Assembly: GCF_003807585.1 (NCBI RefSeq)
Contig: NZ_RMBX01000005.1
Coordinates: 341,040 to 405,039, forward strand
Length of the DNA: 64,000 nt
Origin: Chitinophaga barathri
GTDB lineage: Bacteria > Bacteroidota > Bacteroidia > Chitinophagales > Chitinophagaceae
Reading direction: 5' to 3'
The translations under genes and the position numbers were made by a program. Shown piece by piece: positions 1 to 7,092 of the stretch (positions are counted from its first letter, which is position 1; each line of letters begins with the position of its first letter). A model generated the notes under the pieces. That model did no database searches. It was not told where the DNA came from and saw only the letters and a list, made by a program, of their open reading frames with translations.

Positions 1-993
1 TTGATGTCAGCCATGTTGCTGATGTTCATTCCAAAAGTATTTTCTTCACTGGTCTTGCTGGCGGAAGATATAGTGCGCGTGTTTGAGGGCTTCCCTCCGA
101 GAAGTATTTATGTAAGTGAAGCAGCGGCGGTACTCGCCGGAATATTTTTCCTGATCATCCTCTTTGGTTTAACTCGCGGCCGGCACTTCTATAAAGTAAA
201 AAAGGAAACCTTGTATTTCCCGGACCTACCCGAAGCATTTGACGGCTTCACCATCACACAGTTATCCGATGTGCATTCCGGTAGTCTCAGTGATGTCAAA
301 GGCGTGCAGAAAGGCCTTGACATGGCAGATGCGCAAAATAGTGACCTGCTCTTATTCACAGGTGATCTTGTGAACAACATGGCCTCTGAAATGACACCCT
401 GGATACCTTTGTTTGCGAAGCTCAAAGCGCCTTATGGCAAATACTCGGTTTTAGGGAACCATGATTATGGCGACTATATCAGGTGGGAAAGTAAAACAGC
501 TAAAGATGCCAATCTCAACCACCTGAAAGAAATCCATTCGGAGATTGGCTTCAAACTATTACTGAACGAATCGGTTACGATCAGCAAACATGGGCAGAGC
601 ATTGCGCTTATTGGTGTGGAGAACTGGGGTAAAGGTGGCTTTCACAAATACGGTGATCTGAAAAGAGCAACCGCGGGCGTACCGGATAACGCTTTCAAAA
701 TATTGATGTCGCATGATCCTTCCCATTGGGATGAAGTGACAGTAGACCATGATCAGCATGTTCATCTTACACTGGCCGGGCATACACATGGGATGCAGTT
801 TGGTATTGAACTTTTCGGGTTTAAATGGAGCCCTGTAAAGTACGTATATAAACAGTGGGCAGGCCTATATCAACAGGGCGGGAAGTATCTTTATGTGAAC
901 AGGGGCTTCGGTTATCACGGTCTGAAGGGAAGAGTGGGCATATGGCCTGAGATCACTGTGCTTACGCTAAAGCGGGGGGATGGTGAATACTAA
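1..993 (+). CDS. Metallophosphoesterase, membrane-anchored (5' end cut by window)
   Basis: This is a calcineurin-like phosphoesterase. The open frame runs off the left edge, so the true start and probably more N-terminal membrane segments are missing. A hydrophobic helix lies near residues 41-58, so the catalytic domain is probably membrane-tethered (the YkuE-like arrangement). All metal-ligand motifs of the family are present: LSDVH near residue 88, GDLVN near 121, GNHDYG near 152, SHDP near 237 and AGHTHG near 259. The substrate cannot be read from sequence; relatives act on phosphodiesters or lipid phosphates such as UDP-diacylglucosamine. A strong terminator follows the stop codon, so this is the last gene of its unit. 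Confidence 0.88.
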   Translation: MMSAMLLMFIPKVFSSLVLLAEDIVRVFEGFPPRSIYVSEAAAVLAGIFFLIILFGLTRGRHFYKVKKETLYFPDLPEAFDGFTITQLSDVHSGSLSDVKGVQKGLDMADAQNSDLLLFTGDLVNNMASEMTPWIPLFAKLKAPYGKYSVLGNHDYGDYIRWESKTAKDANLNHLKEIHSEIGFKLLLNESVTISKHGQSIALIGVENWGKGGFHKYGDLKRATAGVPDNAFKILMSHDPSHWDEVTVDHDQHVHLTLAGHTHGMQFGIELFGFKWSPVKYVYKQWAGLYQQGGKYLYVNRGFGYHGLKGRVGIWPEITVLTLKRGDGEY

Positions 994-1028
994 ATACTAC
1001 TTTTCAATAATTGCCCTGCATAAAAGAT

Positions 1029-1059
1029 AAGGGCGCCTCCACAAGAGAGGCGCCCTTTT
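1029..1059 (+). terminator. Intrinsic terminator after the metallophosphoesterase gene
   Basis: A perfect 9-bp stem (gggcgcctc at 1031-1039 with gaggcgccc at 1047-1055) closes a 7-nt loop and is followed by four T residues. It lies 36 bp after the stop of the plus-strand gene. Confidence 0.8.
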
Positions 1060-1189
1060 ACATTTGCTAAATTTCTTTTACTTTGTAGAATCGATGCCCC
1101 TGCTTTTATCAGCTCCCGGAGATACAGATAGTACTGGAGATTATCTGCCGAATCCTTATAGGTTAATCAAGTTCCACAAAATGTGCTAC

Positions 1190-1897
1190 TTAGGGGGCTA
1201 TAGCGGCTCTTATTCTGATCCCAAGAGGAACTGACAAAGTCCCAATACCCAATTTTAGATTTGAGGTCCATGAGACCCACGTAAAAACTTCAGAAGGTTC
1301 TACTAATTCATCTATTCCGCCTACGTCGGTTATGCTAATACAATTTAATGGATTAAGCCCCGAAGCACCTACAGTATGTCCATTTGATTTCAAACTTCCA
1401 CTATTTTCGCTATCTGCCAGGTTGTACCTAATTAAATAATCAAAAAAAGGATTTAGTGTTTTAACTATTGCTTCAACTTTATACTCCCTGGGAGGCCCTG
1501 CACGTAAAGCTTCTACGCTATAATTGTCTCCCCCCGATTCATAGTATGGACTGAGCGCTTCATAGCCACCATTTCCATCTTCAGTACATTCAGTTGAGGA
1601 TGTTCTCGATGTATTCATTTTTTCTAAATCAGGTATACTAATTTTCTCTATGTAAATCTTCTTAGAAAAATTCTCAGGCAACTTAGCAATCAGTTTTTCG
1701 ACATCAGCGAAGTGTCGAAATCGAAACTTACTCACATCGGAATTATTAACTGATGTAAACTGAGACGATTTGGATAACACCAATGACATTGAATCGGCGT
1801 CATTTTGTAACCTTACATTATAGGGAACTTGTTCCTTTTCACTACAGAATGTTAGGAAAACGCAAATAACTGGAATAAAATAATGGGTTTTCTTCAT
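1190..1897 (-). CDS. Hypothetical lipoprotein
   Basis: A 235-residue protein with a lipoprotein signal: Met-Lys-Lys, a hydrophobic core, then the lipobox FLTFC with Cys at residue 18. It should therefore be processed by signal peptidase II and anchored to a periplasmic or outer-membrane face. I do not recognise a domain in the remainder, which is polar. It lies 22 bp downstream of a second small lipoprotein gene on the same strand (1920-2420), so the two are probably co-transcribed. The region is AT-rich compared with the core genome to the right and sits left of the decayed attachment-like repeat at 2691-2830, so it may be acquired DNA. Confidence 0.6.
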   Translation of the reverse strand: MKKTHYFIPVICVFLTFCSEKEQVPYNVRLQNDADSMSLVLSKSSQFTSVNNSDVSKFRFRHFADVEKLIAKLPENFSKKIYIEKISIPDLEKMNTSRTSSTECTEDGNGGYEALSPYYESGGDNYSVEALRAGPPREYKVEAIVKTLNPFFDYLIRYNLADSENSGSLKSNGHTVGASGLNPLNCISITDVGGIDELVEPSEVFTWVSWTSNLKLGIGTLSVPLGIRIRAAIAP

Positions 1898-1919
1898 GCG
1901 GGTTGGGTTTTATTAATGT

Positions 1920-2420
1920 TTATTTCAAGGGACGCAATTCTATATTTATTGGTTGCCCCCCAATTTTACGGGTCACATTATTTATAATTGCGGTATCGCG
2001 CATCAATTTCCTAATATTTTCGTCTGTAAACCACGAACTATCCTTTGTTATAGCAGACATAAAATGGGCGCCAGCCTTTGAAACTGCAATTACATCGTCT
2101 ATTGTAAGATCGTCTGCCGCTTTTAGCTTTTCTTTTTGAACCTCATCTAATTCCCATTTAAATACATGTGACGTATCAAGTACGAAGTCCATGATCTTCA
2201 TGGAGTCCTTTTTCGAGCTTACCACTTTATAATAAATTACTACTGGAAATTTTTTTACCAATTTCAAAGAATCTACCTTCGATAACAAAAGTGATTTTGA
2301 CTGGGTAATAATAATGCTTGTATCAATGCTATCCGGTTTACGTTTCGCTTCCGCTTTGTTATTAGAATAACAGGAAATTGCTACTGTGCACGTCAAAATT
2401 AAGTACACCCAATACTTCAT
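1920..2420 (-). CDS. Hypothetical lipoprotein
   Basis: A 166-residue protein starting MKYWVYLIL with a lipobox ending AISC (Cys at residue 17). It is probably exported and lipid-anchored. The mature part is rich in Lys, Asp and Ser. I see no known catalytic motif. It is the upstream member of an apparent two-gene lipoprotein operon, with the other gene starting 22 bp after its stop. The ATG at 2418-2420 is the only sensible start because it heads the signal peptide. Function unknown. Confidence 0.6.
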   Translation of the reverse strand: MKYWVYLILTCTVAISCYSNNKAEAKRKPDSIDTSIIITQSKSLLLSKVDSLKLVKKFPVVIYYKVVSSKKDSMKIMDFVLDTSHVFKWELDEVQKEKLKAADDLTIDDVIAVSKAGAHFMSAITKDSSWFTDENIRKLMRDTAIINNVTRKIGGQPINIELRPLK

Positions 2421-2938
2421 GGCTAATAATAATTTACTCTTTTAAGTTTCTGTTTTGATCTTGCTCTTGAAAGCATTAACGGAATGCCGTATAAACGATC
2501 ATCGACATTTTGATTACTAAATATTATACATCCCGATTTTACCTGTTCGGAGCTAAAAGTTATCGATAAACATTTTACTCCACCCGGATCTATTTTCTAC
2601 AGTTAATCAAAGCAGATTAAACTTAAATAAAAAAACTAAATTAATTTTAAAAATAATGCATTTCTTAATTTATAATTAAACTTAAAGTATGGAATTATAG
2701 AAAAGTACACGCAATTGTAAGAAAGCCCTACTTCCCAGCACAAAATGTGCAAATAGTTGTTCTTCAACGACTTTCTCTCAAAAAGATACAACCAGGAACA
2801 TTCTTAGCCCAAATAGGGCTGAAGTCGCTTCAGTAAAACAACTCAATATTCACCATTAATATCATTCCTTTCACACCCACAATTGTAGGATAGCTGTAAT
2901 AGCCGACCGGCGAATGGTTTTCAAACATTACTTCAGGA
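2421..2938. other. AT-rich intergenic region, no gene seen
   Basis: These 518 bp are very AT-rich and carry no plausible reading frame. The only structured part is the att-like repeat at 2691-2830, annotated separately. The part next to 2420 should hold the promoter of the lipoprotein pair, but I could not place a convincing promoter box. Confidence 0.5.
2691..2830. repeat. Decayed mnmE-type attachment repeat (third copy)
   Basis: The core at 2722-2745 resembles the mnmE 3' end: read on the minus strand it gives codons for Phe-Cys-Ala-Gly-Lys followed by TAG. The 31 bp to its left (2691-2721) match the right-hand flank of the mnmE copy (from 20602) at most positions. The roughly 85 bp to its right resemble the sequence right of the copy at 6016-6040, including gtgcaa and a shared gcccaaat. 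This pattern fits the right end of one element joined to the left end of another. The alignment is by eye. Confidence 0.55.
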
Positions 2939-4198
2939 TTAATCCTCCAATTGCTTTTTGGGGAAAATCAGAGAAAAAACTGAACCCTTGCTAGGGTCAG
3001 ATTCAACAATTATAAACCCTTTATGTTTCTTCATAATCCTTTTTGACTGTGACAAACCCATCCCAATGCCATCAGACATCCCCTTCGAATTAAGTTTTGA
3101 AAACAAATCAAAAATCTGCTCAAAATGGGCTTTTTGAATGCCTATGCCGTTATCTTCAACACAGATTTTACAATAGAAGCCTGCTTCTCCAGGTAAATCC
3201 ATCAGGTTTCTAAATTCATTCTCTTCAACTTCTTTAGAATATACCTGGATTATTGGAGCAATATCATCCCTGTGATAACTCAGCGCATTGTCCAACAGGT
3301 AATAAAACAGCCGAACAATCTCACCAGGCAAAGCCTGGATCCCAGGTAGAAAACTACTTTCAATGATGGCCTTTTTATCTGCTATTTTCAACTGCAATCT
3401 GGTGATAGCCTGTTTTAAAGCTAAGTTTAGGTCAACAAACTCGTACGCTGCGAACAAACTATTTTTATCGGAGAAATCTGTCAATTCTTTTATCATCAGC
3501 AAAAATTCTCCCGCGAGTAAATTTATCTTCTTTGCGATTGCTTTCCCATTATTGTTACTGCTTATGGACTTATCCTCAATGAGAAGATCCGAGTAAAGTC
3601 TGAGCTTTCTAAGCGGTTCCTGCAGCGTATGACGGCTGATGTGTGAATACTGTCGGATGTTATCGAGCGACTCTGTCAATTTCATTTCGGTCATCTCAAG
3701 CAACGACTCCTTTTCTTCAAGTTTGTCAATATTATAAAGGTGGAAGGATATCAGATCTGCAAATAAATTAAACATCGTAACCATATTCGATGCTTTTAAA
3801 TTAAACGGCCGCGGGTCGATTGCACATAACGTTCCAAAGAAAGTTCCGTCTTTTAAAAAGATGGGTATTGAGATATAACTTTGGAATCCATACATTTTGG
3901 GAGTATGGTGATCTTTAAAATGATTATCGCAACTTACTTCATCGATTACAACCGGCTGTCCATGCTCCCTGATCTCGTTACAAATAGTTGTTTCGAGTTC
4001 TAATTCTCCACCTGGTTTTAATCCGAAATTAATTTCGTCTTTCACCGCGCAGGCAATCCATTTATTTTCCGTCACACGGGCAACTGCGGAAAAACCCATT
4101 CCCGTAGTCCGGCAGATAAGCTCCAATATCGACGGGACAATTTCCAATGACTGTACTTTTTGTACATCTCTTTGAAGCCGCTCTTCCAGATTGCTCAT
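2939..4198 (-). CDS. GAF-domain sensor histidine kinase
   Basis: A cytoplasmic two-component sensor kinase of about 419 residues. The N-terminal 160 residues form a GAF domain (VIDEVSCDNHF, YISIPIFLKDG and GTLCAIDPRPF are typical). A coiled coil then leads to the phosphoacceptor helix (SRHTLQEPLRKLRL; His is the expected phosphorylation site). The ATPase domain has an N-box (LLDNALSYH), G1 (VEDNGIGI) and G2 (GIGMGLSQSKRI). No membrane segment is present. I start it at the ATG of MSNLEERL (4196-4198) because the longer frame begins with TTG. No response regulator gene is adjacent, so it is an orphan here. It lies inside the putative older integrated segment. Confidence 0.85.
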   Translation of the reverse strand: MSNLEERLQRDVQKVQSLEIVPSILELICRTTGMGFSAVARVTENKWIACAVKDEINFGLKPGGELELETTICNEIREHGQPVVIDEVSCDNHFKDHHTPKMYGFQSYISIPIFLKDGTFFGTLCAIDPRPFNLKASNMVTMFNLFADLISFHLYNIDKLEEKESLLEMTEMKLTESLDNIRQYSHISRHTLQEPLRKLRLYSDLLIEDKSISSNNNGKAIAKKINLLAGEFLLMIKELTDFSDKNSLFAAYEFVDLNLALKQAITRLQLKIADKKAIIESSFLPGIQALPGEIVRLFYYLLDNALSYHRDDIAPIIQVYSKEVEENEFRNLMDLPGEAGFYCKICVEDNGIGIQKAHFEQIFDLFSKLNSKGMSDGIGMGLSQSKRIMKKHKGFIIVESDPSKGSVFSLIFPKKQLED

Positions 4199-4393
4199 AC
4201 AAAAAAAATTTAGTTTATCCAACCAGCCAAAGATAAAGTCAATTATCGATATAAGGTAGAAAGGCCGATACCAGTTATGGAGATTCTTCCAGGCATGAGG
4301 TTGGTACCGTTGGAAAGCTCGAACACCTTTGTATTAAACTCCGGTTCAAATCCTGCCAGAGAAGCAGAAAGGTATGATTTCTATCAATTCAGT

Positions 4394-5794
4394 TTATTTT
4401 TTTGGCCCGAAATAGGGATATAGTTCTATTTCCGCTCCTCCTCCATTCCGGCGCGGATCCTTTGTGTCCAGCATCCACGAATCCACTTTTTCCCTTAGCG
4501 CCGCCAGGGCAGCCGCATAATTTTTATCTGCTGCTACATTTTTCAACTGGTGCGGGTCGTAGCGCAGATCATACAATTCTTCTGCCGGACGTTTATGAAG
4601 CGCCAACGTTGTAAACGGCTCCGGCTGCTGTTTAACCAGAAATGCTTTGGATGGCCCCTTGTCAATATCACCATAAATCCCTTGGATGGATTCAGCATCG
4701 GGATTGCCAGCGGGCCAGCGATCCGGTTTAAGGTTACGGACATAAAGAAACTCTTTTGTGCGCACTGCTCTTACAGGATAGCCGATGTTACCTGCCCGCG
4801 CACGCGCATGGCGCTCCCGCTCAATAAAGACCTCGCTCCGGTGCGAGGTAGCTACACGTGTAAGCACCGGCAGCAGGCTTTTGCCATCCATTACGGCAGG
4901 AGGCTCAATGCCGGCCGCATCCAGGAAAGTGGCAGCGATATCTACCAGGTTTACAAAGCCGTCGAATACGTGGTCTCCCTTGATCCTACCCGCCCAGCAA
5001 ACAGCCAGGGGCAAACGGGCACCGCCGTCATATACATTTGCCTTTGCACGTGGAAATGGGATGCCGTTATCGCTGGTCACCACTATTAGGGTATTCTCCA
5101 GGCGGCCCAGGCTATCCAGGAGCGTCAATATTTTATCCAGGACATTGTCAAAGCGCTGTACTTCGTAATAATAATCCAGCATATCATTCCTTGTTACAGG
5201 TACATCGGGCAGGAACGATGGTACTTTTACCTTGTTTGCTGCCAGACCTGCCGATGCGCCGGAGCCTTCCACATAAGAGCGGTGCGGATCGTTGCTACCA
5301 TACCAAAAGCAGAAGGGTTGATCTGCCGGGAGATTCCTGAAAAACTCACGGTATTGTACCTGCGGGCCTGCCGGGTTATGATGATAGCCTCCAGCCTGAT
5401 AATTGCCCGGCCCCCAGCCTTTGCCCTCTGAACCAACAACATAGCCGGCCTCCTTCAATAATTGCGGAAAGGTAGGGAATTCGGAAGGCAGGAACCCCCA
5501 CAGGTTCACTCCCTGTTGCAGGCGATGCGGATAAAGACCGGTAAGCATAGCGGCGCGGGAGGGCGTACACGAAGGTGCAGCGCAATAAGCATTGGTGAAC
5601 AGCACACCGTTCTTTGCTATACGGTCAAAGCCAGGCGTTTTCACGACGGGATCACCATAGGCGCCGGCATGAGGATAACCCCAGTCGTCAGCTAGTACAA
5701 ATAATATATTGGGACGATCTTTCTTCTGCGCATATGCTATATGGGTAGCCAACAACAATAAAGAAAAAAACAGTGGTGTAAGATATCGGTTCAT
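4394..5794 (-). CDS. Secreted sulfatase (formylglycine type)
   Basis: A type I sulfatase of 466 residues that should remove sulfate esters, probably from sulfated glycans, in the periplasm or outside the cell. A signal peptide ends near residue 22 (AYAQ). The metal-binding LADDWG lies near residues 34-39. The sulfatase signature CTPSRAAMLTG begins at Cys76, the residue expected to be oxidised to formylglycine by a maturase encoded elsewhere. A further active-site segment is TSDNGIPF. The length is normal for the family. There is no SusC/SusD pair or partner glycosidase next to it, which fits a stray cargo gene in acquired DNA. The exact substrate cannot be told. Confidence 0.88.
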   Translation of the reverse strand: MNRYLTPLFFSLLLLATHIAYAQKKDRPNILFVLADDWGYPHAGAYGDPVVKTPGFDRIAKNGVLFTNAYCAAPSCTPSRAAMLTGLYPHRLQQGVNLWGFLPSEFPTFPQLLKEAGYVVGSEGKGWGPGNYQAGGYHHNPAGPQVQYREFFRNLPADQPFCFWYGSNDPHRSYVEGSGASAGLAANKVKVPSFLPDVPVTRNDMLDYYYEVQRFDNVLDKILTLLDSLGRLENTLIVVTSDNGIPFPRAKANVYDGGARLPLAVCWAGRIKGDHVFDGFVNLVDIAATFLDAAGIEPPAVMDGKSLLPVLTRVATSHRSEVFIERERHARARAGNIGYPVRAVRTKEFLYVRNLKPDRWPAGNPDAESIQGIYGDIDKGPSKAFLVKQQPEPFTTLALHKRPAEELYDLRYDPHQLKNVAADKNYAAALAALREKVDSWMLDTKDPRRNGGGAEIELYPYFGPKK

Positions 5795-6202
5795 TATTAT
5801 GTTTATTTACTGTATGTCTGGAATAGCTACATGGCTACCAGCTTTCTTATTTTGCACCTCCATTCCTATTACTAATTTAGGGTGTAAAAGATCAACAAAG
5901 AGAATAAAATGTGGAAAAAGTTGTGAACCCTCCTAAAATAAAATACTGATAAGCATTTTATTAAGCAAATAAGAGAAAGTACGTGCCATTAAAAGTAAAT
6001 AGAAGTAAATAAAGAAAAGGGCTTACTTCCCGATACAAAAAGTGCAAGTTATTAAATATCAGTACTTTATCAGCAAAATGGTACAGGAAAGTTCATAAAC
6101 CGCCCAAATCAGCCAATCCTCTCCCTGGGCTGACGCATTCATCCGAAAAAGTAGATGGAACGTCAGGAGTTAAGTATTTTTACAGAAATATTATTGCAAT
6201 AT
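5795..6202. other. Intergenic region holding the junction of two elements
   Basis: This AT-rich stretch separates the sulfatase from the methyltransferase. Its left part should carry the sulfatase promoter on the minus strand. Its right part carries the attachment junction annotated at 5943-6130. No further gene is seen. Confidence 0.5.
5943..6130. repeat. Attachment-site junction with perfect copy of the mnmE 3' end (attL-like)
   Basis: The 25 bases at 6016-6040 are identical to 20634-20658, which cover the last six codons of mnmE including the stop. The left flank shares tactgataagcatt (5943-5956) with 20583-20596 and has a similar spacing to the core. The right flank (6041-6130) resembles the sequence right of the decayed copy at 2722. 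The left arm therefore behaves as the right end of one element and the right arm as the left end of the next. Confidence 0.8.
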
Positions 6203-6820
6203 ATGGCCGCAGAAAATAAAAATCATTGGGAAAATGTATATGAGCAAAAAGGTCCCAGCGAGGTAAGTTGGACACAGGAAAGCCCACAGACTTCCCTCGA
6301 CTTCATAAATGGCTTTGGTGTCGATAAATCAGCCAGCATAATTGATATTGGAGGAGGGGATAGCAAGCTCGTTGATTACTTACTGGATGCGGGTTATGAA
6401 AATATAACGGTATTAGATATCTCGTCAAAGGCCCTGGACAAGGCTAAGGCCAGGTTAGGGGAAAAGGCAGCAAAAGTAAAGTGGATTGTTAGCGATATTA
6501 CCGAGTTTGATCCCCCCACCAGTTACGATATTTGGCACGACCGGGCTACTTTTCATTTCCTTACCACTCCTTCTCAAATTGAGAAATATCTTCATATTGC
6601 AGGTGAAAATGTTAAGGGATTTTTATCGATTGGGACATTTTCAGAAAACGGCCCTGAAAAATGCAGCGGTTTATTTATAAAAAAATATTCGGAGGATGAA
6701 CTTTCAAGTGCTTTAAATAAATACTTTGACAAACTCGAATGCAGAAAAGAGGATCACATTACCCCTTTCGGAACTTCACAAAATTTCCTTTTCTGTAGCT
6801 TCCAGAGAAGGAGGAACTAG
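6203..6820 (+). CDS. Class I SAM-dependent methyltransferase
   Basis: A small methyltransferase of about 205 residues with a Rossmann-type SAM fold. The SAM-binding motif I is IIDIGGGDSKL, the acidic end of strand 2 follows in VLDISSKAL, and YDIWHDRATFHFLT corresponds to the motif around strand 4. The substrate is unknown; close family members are annotated only as class I methyltransferases. I prefer the ATG at 6203 (MAAENKNHWENVY), since the family normally begins just before this HWENVY block. An in-frame ATG at 6155 would add 16 residues. It is the first gene inside the left end of the integrated element and appears to be cargo. Confidence 0.8.
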   Translation: MAAENKNHWENVYEQKGPSEVSWTQESPQTSLDFINGFGVDKSASIIDIGGGDSKLVDYLLDAGYENITVLDISSKALDKAKARLGEKAAKVKWIVSDITEFDPPTSYDIWHDRATFHFLTTPSQIEKYLHIAGENVKGFLSIGTFSENGPEKCSGLFIKKYSEDELSSALNKYFDKLECRKEDHITPFGTSQNFLFCSFQRRRN

Positions 6821-6838
6821 TAATCTCACTACCGCTGG

Positions 6839-7039
6839 CTATATCAGTCTTCTTGTTGCCTTCTTGTAGTCTACATATTCCTGGCCATGATGCTGCTCCA
6901 GATGGGTTTCTTCCAGCCTGATCTGCATCTGTATAATAACATAGGTCAACACGGATAATCAGAAAGTTACTGCATTGGGCAGTATCAGGAAGATGCCCGC
7001 CACCGTTAGGATCATTTCACCGCCGAAGGAAATTTCCAT
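6839..7039 (-). pseudogene. Fragment of an isoprenylcysteine/PEMT-type membrane methyltransferase
   Basis: Reading the minus strand from the ATG at 7039 gives 67 codons in one frame, interrupted only by an in-frame TGA after about 26 residues. The downstream part reads RLEETHLEQHHGQEY then VDYKKATRRLI and a stop, which is the typical C-terminal signature of small isoprenylcysteine carboxyl methyltransferase-like proteins. The upstream part (ILTVAGIFLILPNAVTF) resembles a membrane helix of the same family. The N-terminal half is absent, so this is a decayed remnant within the integrated element. Confidence 0.55.
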
Positions 7040-7049
7040 AATGCTATGC

Positions 7050-7085
7050 AATAAAAACTCACGGCACCCAAAAGCGCCGTGAGAA
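7050..7085 (-). terminator. Intrinsic terminator of the TonB-receptor operon
   Basis: An 8-bp perfect stem (ctcacggc at 7058-7065, gccgtgag at 7076-7083) is followed on the minus strand by a T-rich run (tttttat). It starts 10 bp after the receptor stop codon. Confidence 0.75.
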
Positions 7086-7092
7086 GAGTTTC

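Larger units (their letters stand above)
2722..6040. mobile_element. Putative older integrated segment bounded by mnmE-type att repeats (no recombinase)
   Basis: This segment lies between the decayed att core at 2722-2745 and the intact core at 6016-6040. It contains only a sensor histidine kinase and a sulfatase. Its right end (from 5943) shares the box tactgataagcatt with the right end of the neighbouring complete element (from 20583), and its left end resembles that element's left end. It has no integrase, so it could be the remnant of a larger element or a cis-mobilizable segment that depends on a related integrase. This is an inference from repeat structure. Confidence 0.4.

Noticed and set aside
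4320..4370. A tRNA T-arm-like string (ggttcaaatcctgcc) between the kinase and the sulfatase
   Set aside because: No matching acceptor, D-arm or anticodon arm could be folded around it, so it is probably chance or a remnant of a gene.
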